Shown here: positions 41,301 to 55,040 of the stretch, piece after piece
Position numbering within the stretch: position 1 is the stretch's first letter
Layout: the number at the start of each line of letters is the position of its first letter
Source of the DNA: Luscinia megarhynchos
Lineage: Eukaryota; Chordata; Aves; Passeriformes; Turdidae
Direction: 5' to 3'
Assembly (NCBI GenBank): GCA_034336665.1
Contig: JAPFBE010000002.1
Location: 15,726,906 to 15,790,905 of the forward strand
DNA: 64,000 nt
Translations under genes and position numbers: made by a program
The notes under the pieces: generated by a model
Database searches by the model: none
The model's input: the letters and a program-made list of their open reading frames with translations, nothing else
What the model was told of the DNA's origin: nothing

Positions 41301-44148
41301 ACTGGTAATCACACCAAGTTCTCTCTCAGACCTTTTCTTAACCCTCATCTTTCATAATCATACATATGATTATTTTAACAGGAAATTTACTTCATAAAGT
41401 TAGATTTTAAATCTTCCTAGGAAGCTCCATCGGGTACTTTGTGCTTTCTATTACATTTGCACAAGTCTGTAGTAACAGGCTGAAAATGAACTTGGCCCTA
41501 AAGATACAATTAACTAAATGTGTCATATTATTCAATGACAAGAACTCTATATAAAGAAAACCCCCTAACAATACTACTCATTGCCAATCAACCCACATCT
41601 TTATTCTGCAGATAAGTTCCCAACAAATTCCTGTTGCAATGTTTCTTTGGAATTTGCACACCAACCATGCTTCACTTCAGACTACATGGACCTTATTCTA
41701 GCAGCTTGGTTCAACACAAGATGCAGACACACCATATGTCTTTTTGAAATGACAGGAAACCTGAACAACTCCTCTAATTGCTGAGCACTTACGTCTACTC
41801 TTTACCCAAACGAGAACACTTTCAATTAAAAAAACACCTTGTTTTTCTTTCAGGAAAATGGTTTATTTTCTGCTTTTTGATTATCTTATGTTCAGTTGTT
41901 TCCCTTTAATTTCCTTTTGCACCTGGAATTAATTTCCATCAGCCTTGCCTTTATTATGTGAATTACCCATTTAAACTTTTCCTAACTCCACAAAGGTCTG
42001 TTTTCCAATGAAAGACAAGGCATGGCACACTGCAGTCTAAAGGCAGTCCTGCCAAATGAGGATGATTACCTGTCTGGCGGAGAACAGCTCCCACTGGATG
42101 TGTGCATTTGCAGTGGCAGTGAGTTGGCATAGTGATTTTATGAGCCGTGAAGAGCCTGTCAGCAGCCTTGCTCTGCATGCTAAGCAGCACTCACGTGTTC
42201 CAAACCCTGCCAGGTATTCCTGCTCCCCAGGTGTGCAGCACTTCGCACTGTGCCCATGAATGGAGTCTCTCATCTCTTCACCTTGACTGTTTCAGCACAG
42301 GTACTACACCATGGTACAGCTCTGCTCCCTGCTACAATCTCTCCATCACATTCTATTTATTTCTCTTGTTGGCACAAGAAGTGCAGAGAATAGTTTTGGA
42401 AGTCTAATCCCTCTAGGACCCTGCTTTTGACTCATCCCCATTTTGACGTAAAACGTAAATTATTCATGCTGATTGCAATCTTAAAGCAAGTCTTTTAACC
42501 ACTGCAAACTACACAGCACTGAATGCATCACTCTAAACATGCCTTTATTGATATGAATTCTCTCAAAACACTAAGTATTTTCTGTATTGCAAGATAGTAC
42601 ATAAGATTCTGACTTGCAACAAAAGCACTTTATCAGGTTATGTCACCAATAGCTATATAATCTCTTCCTATAAATACTGCAACTATAGAAAATAAGGATT
42701 TTTAGATTTCTTTGATATCAAGTGTTTTGTGTATCCTTTATTGCTCTTATTACTCACCAGGTTTTCCATCTCTTATGCATTTATTTCATATAGATTGAAG
42801 GCTAAATCAAATAAACAGTACTGTAGCTCATCACTGTCATGTGCCCAAACACTGGAGCAGACACCACAGGTCTATCCTGGGCATCATGCACAGTATCTGG
42901 AGACTCAGCAGCTCCAAAATAGGACTCAGAGCAGTCACTACAAGTGGAACACATCCAAAAACCAACCAAGAGAAAAACAGAGCCAGCAAAAGCAGAAGAC
43001 ATCTCACACTGTTCTTGGGCCTCCAGTTCCATAGGTAGCAGGAACAGCACCAGTAAAAAAATTTCAGCTTGAAAAGAAGGGATGTTTTTCCCTTCCTAAT
43101 TGACAAGCAGGGAGGAGATGCACAGCTTCTGCTTTTAAGAAAGCAGAGGAGGTAAGATGACATGCAAGGACTTTTCTGTTGGAGCAAGCAGAGAACTTAT
43201 TTGGGAGAAAGGAGAATCATTGGGGTCACTTTCATCTTCCCCTTTAAAAGACTTATGCCCACATCTCTGATTCTCCCAGGCAACACTATTACACTTCATA
43301 TCATGATGGATGAAGCAGCACATCTATCCAGCTAAAACTGTTATTTTAAAGAATTCAAGACCTACTGGGTTTGAAAGAAAGCATTAGTGATAATTAGGGC
43401 ATTGATCTGCCAGCACAAACACCCTTCTCCCAACACTATTCCTGCGCTTTACTGTGGGTTCTTTACTGCTTCACTTATGTATTGAATGACACTACTGTTC
43501 ACAGCTGTGATTTGTTGAGACCTGATCCTGTCCAGTTCTGTACAAAGGAGAATAAAGAGGAGTGAAGATACTGCTTCTCACTGTCCCTTTTTTTCACTTC
43601 TGGTAGAGGATCTTCTGTTTGAGGCATGAGGGGAGAGATGAGAGAGGTGTGGTGCTGTCTCCGACATCCTTTCCCCAGAAAGCAAAAGCAGGAGAGTACA
43701 GATGGGTAGATGGAGCCCTGTTAGCAGAGCTTGCTGGGCATCCACGGAGAGGGATGCATGTTTTAGCCCGTGAAGAACTGCCATAAAAATTTCATGTTCT
43801 GGTGTAAATGTCAGCTACGAGCAGAATTTCCCATCTAGGGCATTGACTCCAAGGTAATCCCACTGCCACACTAAAAGCTCACCTGGCAGAGAGCATCAGA
43901 AGAATACTACTCTTCAAACCTCCTTTAAAGGTATTTTGCCAAGAAAGGAGATTAAATCTCACAACATCAAAAAACCTCAGAGGAGAAAGCTGAGCACAAG
44001 TCATACCCACAGAACTACTGAATTCAAGACTCTAATGTTATGCAAAACAAATGAAATGCTATGAAACATAACAGTTGCAGTGGGATTTGTGACTCTCACC
44101 CTATAGGTGGGCATCAATCACTGCAATATTAGTAACTCCTCCAATACA

Positions 44149-44734
44149 TGTTGAGCTGGTTTGGGCTGGGATACAGCTAATTTTCTTCATAGAAACTCAT
44201 ATGGAGCTAGGTTTTAGATTTGTTGTCAACACTGAGAACAGTGTTGATAACACAGGGATGCTTTTGCTGCTGCTGAGCAGAGCTTGTACAGTGTCAAGGC
44301 CTTTTATGTCCCCACATGGTAGCAGCATCAAGGAGGCTGGGGGTAGGCAGAGAGCTGGGAGGGGACACAGCAGGGACAGCCAGCCCTGACTGACCCAAGG
44401 GGTATTCCAGACCATACAGTGTCATGCTCAGTGTATAAAGCTGGGGGAAGAAGAAGGAAGGGGGAGATGTTTGGAATAATGGAATTTTCTTCCCAGGTCA
44501 TAGTGATAGGGCTCCCTTTTCTGGGGATGGCTGAACATCTTCCTGTCCAAGTAGCAAAGGAATTCTTTATTCTGCTTTGCTTGTGCACACAGCTTCTGCT
44601 TTACCTATTGAACTGTCTTGATCTCAAATAACAAGTTTTCTCACTCCTCCTCTTCTCTCTCCCGCATCCTGCTGGGGGACAGTGAGGGAGAGATTGTCTG
44701 GGGCTTAGCTGCAGACTGGGGTGAAACCATGACA
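44149..44734 (+). mobile_element. Solo LTR of an avian endogenous retrovirus
   Basis: A block of about 590 bases begins TGTTGAGCTGGTTTGGGCTG and ends near GAAACCATGACA, so it has the TG...CA termini of an LTR. It matches my memory of a widespread bird LTR whose hallmarks are GTGTTGATAACACAGGGATG, a TATAAA box (44434-44439) followed by GCTGGGGGAAG, and a segment near 44600 reading CTATTGAACTGTCTTGATCT. No gag, pol or env sequence and no second LTR lie nearby, so it is a solo LTR left by recombination. No convincing target-site duplication was seen. It is on the plus strand, antisense to PHACTR1, so any residual promoter would fire away from the gene's direction. ERVL or ERVK assignment is not settled. 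Confidence 0.85.
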
Positions 44735-47700
44735 CATATGGACAGAACTAGGCACCACGGCTCAGGAGTCCTAGATGGATCCCTGCAGGCACTTGGATGT
44801 TAAGCAATCTGATTTGTCTTTCAGTCATACCCAAACTTATCAACTAGAGTTAAGTCTCATCCATTACAGCTAAAGTTCTTCCTGAAAGTGAAGCTAAGGA
44901 TAACAGAGAAGCTGTCTTCCTTCCAGCAAATCTTGAACCCATTCAACAAGAAAAAACAGAATAGAAGCCCAGGTTCCTTCAACAGCTAAATATATCCTGA
45001 TGAAGAAACAGTGAAGAGCATTTTTTCCTATGCTCTTTTTCAGCTTGCTAGTGATTTAAACTACTTTCTTGAAGGAACTGCTAATGATTACATTTTTATG
45101 GTTGGATTTCTCTCTTAAACCAGCCTGAATTACAAATTCTACTCAGCTGCAAAACACAAAGCAATCCAAGAAAAGGACTGAGTCCATGAAAGCCCATGGA
45201 TTTGTTGCTCACATTTTGCTAGGCTTCTCTTAGTGGGTGACAATTTTCCTAACTGCCATGTGGACAGAGGAAGACACAGTTGTTCACATAGCAAAACACC
45301 TTGGCTCTACCAGTCCTCACTAGGAATCAGGGAAGTTCTCCACCCTTCTAAAAATAAAGCACTTGTGCAAAAGGCTAGCTGTTTGCTTTCAGAAATCCCA
45401 GACAAAAAAATAAATGCTTCTAAATTTCTTAGGGGATTTCTGATGGACTAAACAATTTCTGATCTTCTTCTTCTTTTGAAAAAGAAGTAGGAATATCCAA
45501 TATTTTAACTCTATTTTACTAAAAATGTGTGCTTTAGAAGGCATGTCCTTATATTTTTCAGAAACCTGAGAGAGGCAAGTCCTCTTCTTAAAAGTAATCA
45601 TATTCAGAAGATGGCATTGCAAACATTAAACTTCCAAATACAGTGGTACAATCTCACCACTATCATCATCAAGATAAAAAATTGAGTTTTTAATTACTGT
45701 AATGTCTGGGAGAAGAGGGAAAAAGAATCTCATTTAAGAGCGAGACAGTTCAAACCATTCCCTTGTAAACTGTGTATTCCTTCCCTTAAGAAAAAGAAAC
45801 TGTGTTTCTGTTCTTTAAAGAAGTTGATAGGAAGTTGGCCAAGAGGAAAGGAGTAATTATACCAAATGGCACATGGATAATGAACCTATATATGAGTTTA
45901 AAAACCTCCCTCAGTAACTGCCTAGCAAAAAAAAAAAGTTTCATTGGACTCTGAAAGGAGACAGTCTGTTCCCACATTCAGCAATTTACAATAAGTACTA
46001 AATACTTTTGCTTTGAGCACCTAAGTGTAGCAGTACCCATGGTCTTTGGTGATTGTCCTTATAATGAGAACTTTTTGTATATTCAAATAATAGTTAGTTT
46101 AGACCCTAAGCTGTGGTGAAATATCTGTTTAGGCCCTTACAGTAGAGGCTTGAGATGAATACTCAAAAATACAAAAACATCTATGATTCCTTTAAGGTCA
46201 TAAGAAAGCATGTGGCTTTGTTGCTGGCTATAACACAGTGAGGAATTCTGTGTGATTTTCACAGCTATGATTTCATTTTTTTACATTATCTTTTTTAGCA
46301 TTAACTTCTAGGGTGTCTCGTTGCTGAGCTCTGCAGGATATTGCTCTTGCTCAATAGATTCATAAGAAAATCTCTGTTTTCTGAAAAGCTGCTGCTACCT
46401 TGAAAAAAAAGATGGCACCCATAAGGCAATCAAATTGGAATATCCATCTAGGAAATTTTACAGTCAAAGGAAGGATCTGTACACGTAGCTTCAAGCTCAT
46501 GAATTATTCCAAGTCTAGCAATCAGAAATAGCTCCAAAAAATGAAAATGGGTTTAGATCAGTGATATGGAAAAAGATACTACAGGGAACCCAGAAAACAC
46601 GACCACAGAAAAAACTCTGAAAAACTTTCAGAGCTTTATGCTCTGAAATTATGCTAGCAGAAAGAAATGAATGAAATCCTGATTGTAACACAGTGAATGA
46701 CAAAGGTCACAAGGAGTCAAATCACCTTACCCAAACCATCTAGAGACTGGCCAAAGCTGCTAAAGGGTCCTTTCCAGAATGCTAAAATTTACCTTAAAGA
46801 AAGTAGCAGAGGAGACATTAGGACATGGTGTGTGACTGAGTGCTTTCTACTCTTTTGATAGGAATGATGCCTTTCTGTGGTGTTTGAGAGAGGAACCAGT
46901 GGCACGTAGTGAGCTGCAAATGAAAGCAGAGCATTCAGCAGCACACTGGGATGTGCCTATACAGAGTCACTTGGCCATGAAATTGGCAGCAAAGTTCATT
47001 TCCAACATCATGAAGGTAACTGTGATAGGCATTTGCACAATGTTCCATTTAAATCCAGAAGAGGGATGAAATTCAACTGAACCCTGACATTTCTTGCCAT
47101 TAAAACAAAGGGATCTCTTTTCAACCCTTCACTGCTGCTACTGGACAAAGCAACAAATTGATAAAATCTGTTTTGTCTACATGCTGAAAGTTTCCATTCA
47201 AAATCATCAAGATTCTGCTACCAAGCAGATGATTAAAAAAACACCCCAAAATCACCAAATTAAAACAACAAACCACAACAAGTACAGCATAAGTCTTTCT
47301 GAGCATTTCTTGGCAATATAAACTGCCTCTTTCTATATAACCTATGGGGAACAAGTTCTCAATTTTAAGTACTGTTCTCTTTTAGGAGAAGTCTCTACAC
47401 AACATCCTGCAAGTATCACAAATCACTTTCTGTCAAGTCAAATGTCATATGCTCTTCCAACCGAGCTGGAGTATTTGCCCCACAAACCTAATTTTCAAAA
47501 GTCTCTTTACTTACACAGAATTTTAGTTTGAATATACAAGTCCAAGACTGTCTTGAACCATGACATCTGGCTGAATACACTGACTTTTAGAAGGCTGATA
47601 GTGGTGGTCAGATTGAAAAAAATTCCCAAGCATTTCGTTTAAAAGGGAAGGAAACAAGAAACAAAACAGGTATGTGACTGTAGGTACTAACACACAAACA

Positions 47701-48009
47701 TATAAAAATGGAACCTGGTCTACATGCAATAGTAATGCATCAATCTGAACTAAATTAATCATAGCAAGTGAGGAACACCGTTTGCTTGGTCAACACAGGT
47801 ACAGGAACACTAGCTCAGAGCTGCTGAATTTTACAAGTAATGCCCATTTTATATAGGTCTGTATTTTTTTTAAAAAAATATTTATCTCACTGGGCCTGAT
47901 AGCCAAAGAAAGCTGACAAAATAAAAAACAAATTAAAACAACCCCAAAGAAAAATATCACCAAAAAGTATCCTTCATGAGCCTCTATGCAATGCCAGGAA
48001 GTGTATTAA

Positions 48010-48090
48010 TGAACTGATGCCTGTCTTGCTGTTTAGTGAACTGGCTGTTCTGCCAACTTGAGATGAATAAGAGAAAGAAGCATCAGTTCA
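48010..48090. repeat. Inverted repeat with 11-bp perfect arms
   Basis: TGAACTGATGC at 48010-48020 is matched by its reverse complement GCATCAGTTCA at 48080-48090, with a 59-base loop. The pairing does not extend far enough for a microRNA-like hairpin. Confidence 0.6.
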
Positions 48091-48867
48091 CTGGAATTAC
48101 ATGATCTCTGTGTTTTCTTTTAGACTCATGGATTTCTATGCTCAGCACGAGCACATGGAGCTCACAAGGAAAAGAGCATTTGACTCAGATGACAAAAACG
48201 CATAGAAAACCAAATACACATTGGTAACTAGAGTCAATGCAGGGAAAATGCTGTCCTTGAGACACTCAAGAAAGAAAGAAGGAAACACCTCCCAAGCTCT
48301 AGCTTGCTAATGCATGTGACTTAGGGGGTGGACTCTGAAGGAGAGGAGGCTACAGAGCTGAGCCTCACGAGTCCCTCCTTTCTTTACTGTTTAGGTATCA
48401 TGTCTAATTCTCTTCAATAGCTGCCAGAGGAGCCCAAGCTTGGCAGCTACAGAGAGCAGACAGTCAGAAACTGCTCTTCTCTTATTCAGATGCTGGAGCA
48501 GGCAGCACATTCTGTCTTTAGTGCCACAGCAGATTGCTGGAAGACAACTTCTCAACCTCATGACTATAAACTCGCAGACAATTATTTTGGGGCTGTGAAT
48601 ATTAATGAAAGCTTTACTCCTCTCTTTACTCTTCTACTTCTCAACAGGGTGCAATTCAGATTCAAACAGGCAAAGTTCCACACAAGCCTCTGCACCTGGC
48701 TTTCCCTTCAGGGTGAAACCCAAATTTCAAAACTATTCATCCAATAAAATCAGTGTGCTAGCATAAGGAAAGCATCCTGCTTTCTTGGTGTATGTGAGGA
48801 GAGGGATGAAGACTTTAAATTTGGGTTTCACTCTGGTTCAAATAGCTTCCACCAGCTGTCCACCCTT

Positions 48868-49001
48868 TCATCCATCCATCCATCCATCCATCCATCCATC
48901 CATCCATCCATCCATCCATCCATCCATCCATCCATCCATCCATCCATCCATCCATCCATCCATCCATCCATCCACCCATCCATCCATCCATCCATCCATC
49001 C
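48868..49001. repeat. (CATC)n tetranucleotide microsatellite, about 33 copies
   Basis: It is uninterrupted ATCC/CATC units apart from one C-for-T change near 48974. Open frames across it translate to SIHP or WMDG repeats and are artefacts of the tetranucleotide. At more than 130 bases with a single interruption it should be highly length-polymorphic. Confidence 0.98.
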
Positions 49002-49420
49002 CTATGTCTGTGCACCTACACTGTTGACTGTTCAGTCTGCACATCTGAATTTTCATCAGTGTTGACATTTTAAGCAGCTGGGAAAGTAAAATGGGAAAGA
49101 TAAGATTCTATGAAGCACTACAGCAGCATGACACACACACTCTTTATACAAGTTCAATTTCAGATGACACAGAAGAAATAACATTTCTGTTTATTTTATT
49201 TATTTACTTACTTTACCAAAAGCAAGGTTGATAAAGTCTCCATGTTAAAAATAACATTGGAGCTGCACACATACAGTTTCAGATAGTATCAGAATATTGG
49301 AAACATCAAAGCAACTGCACCCAGTGCATGGGGTAAAGAGACATAAGCTGGTGCTATAATACTCATGACATGGACTGCTGACATTAGGGACCATGTCTAC
49401 AGTCCATATGGATGTGAATA

Positions 49421-49460
49421 TCTGTAGATCATCAATAGAATCTGTAGATCATCAATACTA
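49421..49460. repeat. 20-bp tandem duplication
   Basis: TCTGTAGATCATCAATAGAA is repeated directly with the last few bases changed (TCTGTAGATCATCAATACTA). It is a local slippage duplication. Confidence 0.85.
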
Positions 49461-50414
49461 TGTGGATGCAATAGACCACAGTGACATTTCCAGGCCTGGC
49501 TCATCTGTCAGAATGTAGTTAGTGAGTATTCTAATTATTTATCCTAAGATCTCCAATGCATTCAAGTCTGCTTACCATTTCCATCTGTTTATTCTTTAAA
49601 CTGTATTAAAAAGGATAACTAACACAAAGGTAACACTAATTTTTGTTTCAGCTGAACATCCCTTAGCCTACAACTGTAGATAAAAAAAGTTATCAAACTA
49701 ACAAAATTAGACTCTTGTTTCTTGCCATGACTTGATATTCTCAGTATTTCCATCATTACACTTCTGTGCTTCCAGAAGATTTAAAATACCAGTAGTCTCT
49801 GTTTTTTTCAAATAGATAATCAACTTCTCTTCGGAGGCAAGGTGAAATAAAAATCATTCTCTTTACCTAAATCTCCCAAGATAAATTAAACAATTGGATC
49901 AATTTTAATTTTATTCCCTGCACTTCTACAGCACAAAGCCATTAGACTAATAGCCTGAAAGATGTCATGCAAAAGGATGACAGAGGGCAAGATCCTTTTC
50001 CTAAGTAGTGATAGGGGAGGGTGTCTACTGAGCTGCACTAAACCTGTCATCCTAGCCTTGGGTTGCACAGCTCAGGGCAGGAGGAAGGAAAGGGAAGACT
50101 TGAAGTACACCTTACATCCTTTTCAAAATGATCCAATCAATATATATGCTGGGCTCTCCCTGCACAAGAGGCTGTACATCCTAAATTGCAGCCCTTGGGA
50201 TTTGGAGATTCAGTAAGTCATGGAGACTGAACACTTCTGGTTAGGGGCAAAGAAAGAGGCACAGTAATAACAAACCAAGTTACACAAACCAAGGGTTTGA
50301 AGCCTGCAGGTCTCTTGCCCCAGTTTATGTTCTGACTAGCACACTTTAAATCATAAATATGCAGAAACTTGCTCTCCTCTTCTCTTTGGACATTTCGGAC
50401 ACAATTTTGTTTTT

Positions 50415-50449
50415 GGGGAAGGTGGGGGGGGCATTGGGGAAGGCTGGGG
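50415..50449 (+). other. G-quadruplex-forming motif in the intron
   Basis: Four G tracts of at least four bases (50415-50418, 50424-50431, 50436-50439, 50446-50449) are separated by loops of 5, 4 and 6 bases. They satisfy the usual G3+N1-7 rule with room to spare. The G-rich strand is the PHACTR1 template strand, so it could fold during transcription of the intron. Confidence 0.75.
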
Positions 50450-53400
50450 AAATGTTTGTCTTTTATTCCTGAGTCATATCTTCAGACCTTAAAAATTTCC
50501 ATTGTCTATGCAGAGGAAATATGCAGAGGTTGTCAGTCAGGTCTGGCCATCTCTTATTTGTGGTTTCTCTCACTTGGGATGCAGAGCTTACTTTCAGGGA
50601 GAAACACTGCTTGTCCATGAGAGCTCTTTCAACAGCTCAGCTTAATGTTGGCTGATGGGCATGTTTTGGGAAGGGGTAGCCTGCACATTAAGACAGAATG
50701 CTATGTCTAGTGGTTCCAAAGAAATTGCAGCAGGTGATATTATAGTGGCCGATTTTATCTTTGATTTAAATTATACCATGCGCTCATTGTTTCTCAGAGC
50801 AACAGAAATAACTCATCTTTTGAATCTCAGAGTCTCATCCAAAGGCAAAGGCTCTGCTAGATTTGCCTCATCTTCAGTAAGCTCGACTCAAAGCCAAAAA
50901 AGTCAGTGAGAGACGACAGTGACATGATCAACATTATCTTATTCCTCTCCACCAATCCTTTTCGAGACAAGGAGACTAAAAGCAACAGACCAGTGAAGAC
51001 TCATGTCACTTCACAGGAGCAAAAAACCAGCAAGAGGACAGTTTTCCACCTCATAGGGATGGCAAGAACATTAATTATTTTCTGAGAAACGTGCAAAAAG
51101 AGTCACAAAGGAAAAACAGGGCCTCCAAGTGCATCCCAACTTCACCCCTTTGCAGCTATGCTGCATTCATTTAGATAATAGCAAACATCATACTACCCTC
51201 CAGTTTCTAAGACAGCCACTGAAACACACAGATAAAGCTGGCTTAACCACTGGACACTCTGGTGCTGCCCTTCAGTTATACCAGTCCCCTGATGCTGGGG
51301 TTTGGCTAATGGATTTGGGACAGTGTGTGAGACCTGGCGTGATCTGTTAAAGAGACTACAAATATATCCAATTAATCTTAGACATCCTGCCAGACTGTTA
51401 GCAAGATGGTACTGCAGATACTTATACTGTGCTCTTGAAATTAGATTCTGGCTAATTGTGGGCTAAGTAAGGTGTCAACAACAGCAAGTCAAATTTGGTA
51501 TTGTCTGATTATAAACAAGAAGATCTTTGAGGATACAAAGGAATAGCTATACATTTACCACCAGTTACTGGAATAGACAAGAAACAAAATCTAACAATAC
51601 AAAAACTGATGTAGAAAGCCTACCTCCTCTGCTGAGGGAGCAAAAATGAGTGAAAATGTCATAAATGCAACAGTATACTCGAAGGACAGGTTATGCTCAT
51701 CAGTCAAGGAGCCCATAAATGAATTCTGCTGCTTTTAATGGTATGATATGATATATATAGAAAAGGCAAAAAATAGAGAAGAAAGGGAGGGACATCATAT
51801 GGTAGAGTACCAAGTCTTCTGATCTCTTCCCTACATACCCAGTATTTCTCTGCTGTTTAGCTTTGAGAGGCAGCAGCATTTTATTAATGAATAAAATTCC
51901 AGTAACGGTTGTAAAGTGAAGTACTTCCATCTATCTCATTTTCTTCTAAAGAATTGCAAGTTTCAAAAACCTAAGAAGCCAAATGAGCAAACCACCCTCC
52001 AAGAGAAACAGCTCTAAGCAAGTTAGTGGAGAAGCAGCTCAACTGGCAGGGACCAAAGAATAGAACAGGACATAGGTGTGGTGGATGTAAAAAAGGCACA
52101 GAAAGCCAAACTTATTCAGTCAGGTTGACACCAGGTGGTTTGAAGTGTTCTGGTAATAACAGCATGCAATAAGAAAATGCCCCTCCATTATCTATGCCAC
52201 CATCCACATCTTGACCCTTTTCTACAAATTGCCTCCATACTTTACATATGGAAAAGCTGTGACCTTTTATGGTTTGTCAAATAGTTCTGTATTATATTTC
52301 TGATGTATGTAACTTGATATGGAAAAATCAAAACCATGCATATTAATCAAGGTGGCAACAAATACTCAGAACATATAATTACTGTTAAAATATAGGAAAA
52401 CTACAGTATTGCTTTCATCATAGTTGATGACATTTTAACTGCTTTTTTGAAATTCCCACAAGGAAATTATTTTTTATTGCGTGTTTGGTGTTGCCCCAAT
52501 CTTTGCATTTAAGAAGCTTACATATACCAAGACTTTAAATTGGTTCTCAGATAGAAAGTAGGATGGCAAAATGCTATCAAAAGATGACAACTGCATTACA
52601 GCATTGGAAAGCAGGGAAAACAATAAAATGAGACAGAACTGAAACAGATAAGCTGTCTGCACTCTAAAGACCCAAAGAACTGAGGTGTCCTCTTATCCGT
52701 GTCATTATGTCAGCACTGTGTAATAAAAATGAGGGGGTGCTGAGCCATTGTGACCAACTTCATCATCTTTGTTGTTCTGTTCCTACAACTCCTCAAATCA
52801 ACAACACAGATATACAGAATTCCCAGAAAAGATGGCAAATGTTTCCCCTGTAAGGACTCAGGAGTTTTCACTGGAAAACAAAGAACTTAGTCATCTGCTT
52901 GCATAAGCTTGACCCAATCTTGTGTATACTTTCTCTCCTTATATTATCTAATTTATCAAAGTGAAGACCTTGCTTACTACCTATATTTTCCCTACAGTTT
53001 CTGTTAATAATGTAAATTATATTGCAATTTTGGACAAGACATCTTACAGGGCACTTCAAAGTAAGCTTGGAGCTCTGCTGGGTGACAGCCATGCAAACTT
53101 GGCCAGGAATTTCCTATTGCCAGCACAGTGTCACCTGGAATGGCACACAACTGGCTTATTTTGTGGCCAGCAGCTTTTGCCACAGGCAGTTTAACAGGAT
53201 ATGAGTTAGTCACTACAGAGATGCATGGGAGCAGTTAATGACCTGCTCCAGGCTTCGTGATATTTCTTCAGCTTTATTTTGGGACATAAATGTGCCTTCC
53301 TGTCTTGTCCCATCCCTTTTCCTTTCTTCAGCTGCAGACTAGCCAACTGAAAGAATTGCCAGTGTTTGAAAAGAGTCTCACATATCAAAGCTTAGCCACT

Positions 53401-54939
53401 CAAATTTGCTAGTCTTGGCAAATGTGTAAGCCAGGGGGACGGCCCCTTACAGCCTAAAGGGACTTTTTGTTCCTCTTGTCTTCCTTCCCACTCTCCTCCC
53501 TGCTCGCAGGGATCCCTGTTAGTATCTTGTCTCAGGTCAAACCCACAGGTTACTGATGAGTTTTTGATAGTCCCCAAGGTGCAAGACAAAGTGATGGGAG
53601 CAGAGTGCTGGGACTTTGCCCCCTCTGCTCCTTGGTAAAGGAAAGCCAAAGGATCATGTCCTGGCTGCCTTGGGCTTTTGCCATCTGGAAGTTACCCTAA
53701 GTAGGCATCACACCTTCCTCATGAAAGGCACACTTATTCTCATCCTGCAAAACATCAAGGGCTTGTATCTTCCAGAGCAGAAAGTAATGCTGGTGGAAAC
53801 AAAGTGGGCCATGCAGCTCACCAGCAACCTGTTGGGATGTGGAGCATCTTTGCTTGATCTCATTAACTTTCTCTAGCATAACACCATATTCACCCAAATC
53901 AAATACTACAGAGCTCAACTGACAAAAATAAACCAATCTGATTCTATGATCTGTTCTGCAAAGGAGACATATTTCACTCTGTAATGAAGCCCATGCCTTT
54001 CCCCCTCTGCTCTTTCTTTACGGTAACTATCCCTCAGGGACTAAAGACACACATTGCATAATTGTATCAGCTGTTCAAACCTAAAACATGTTTTTCAGCT
54101 TCCCACGCTTCACAACATGACCAGGTACACTGTTTTTTACCTACTTCTCCATTCTATGTAGTCTAATTTTTTCACTCCAAAATATTTTAGTATTTTTGAC
54201 AAATACCACTGTAAAAGACTGCAATGCCTCATAGGAACATACTGTGCTCACTCTGCAGATGGTAATGGAGAAGCAGTTACTGTCTGAAATAATGTGAGAA
54301 TTAGTGGAGTAAAACTTATTTCTATACACAGCTCTTGCAGGGCTTACAGTTTGTCTAGAAGATAACTATTTAATTTAGTAATTACTTTTGTGGGAAGCAA
54401 TACAATCACCTCAGAGACAATCTCTTAGGTGATGCTAAAGTAAATGTTCTCAAAGTTCCCAGTTAAAAGAAATAAGTCTTCAGTTCCAGGTGGGAATCAC
54501 ACATGCATACACAAACACACACAAGCCTCCGTACACAACCCTTCCCTTTTCTATTTGGAAACGATATTTATCTGGAAGCTCTAGAACACGGGCAGTGGCA
54601 GAAGAACAAGTGCTGGAATTCCTACAGCAACAGTATCTCAGTCCATGCTGATTTTCATGCACATATAAGATCTTAGAATAATTTCTGCTTATATAGCAAA
54701 ACCATGAAGTACAGGAGCACATAATAAATAGACTGAATATCAGCTCTGAATTGAACCTTAAGGGTATCTTCATTCTTAATATTATTTGTACTTCCACTAC
54801 ATTTGAACATAAAGACCCCAAAAACCTTGAGCCTCACAGTCCTTGGCACAAGGAATGCAAATGGCAAGAGACAATCCTTTCCTCCCCCTCTCCACTAAAG
54901 GAATCATAATCTATTTACAGACCAGCAGGCAAGTGGAAG

Positions 54940-55040
54940 GAAATCCCACTATCTCTGTTTTACAGACAAGGAGCTTGGGTACAGAGTGATACATGATGGA
55001 CATGCCTGAAGTTGCCCAGAGGTACTCTGCAGAGAACCTT
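54940..55040 (-). mobile_element. Probable MIR SINE remnant
   Basis: The run CTGTTTTACAGACAAGGAGC, then GGGTACAGAGTGAT, then GAAGTTGCCCAGAGGTA and GCAGAGAACCTTTGAGCTGAGAACTC tracks the reverse complement of the MIR core (TTTACAGATGAGGAAACTGAGGC, then ACTTGCCCAAGGTCA, then TGGCAGAG..TTTGAACC). Divergence is high, as expected for a Mesozoic amniote SINE. The call is from memory of the consensus. Confidence 0.55.

Noticed and set aside
42729..43187. Open frames up to 116 codons on both strands
   Set aside because: No recognisable family and no convincing splice-site pair. Overlap on both strands suggests chance.
48000..48100. Possible microRNA hairpin
   Set aside because: Only 11-13 bases pair well and the loop is 59 bases; the stem does not continue as a precursor would.
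48785..49068. Open frames encoding SIHP or WMDG repeats
   Set aside because: They are translations of the CATC microsatellite.
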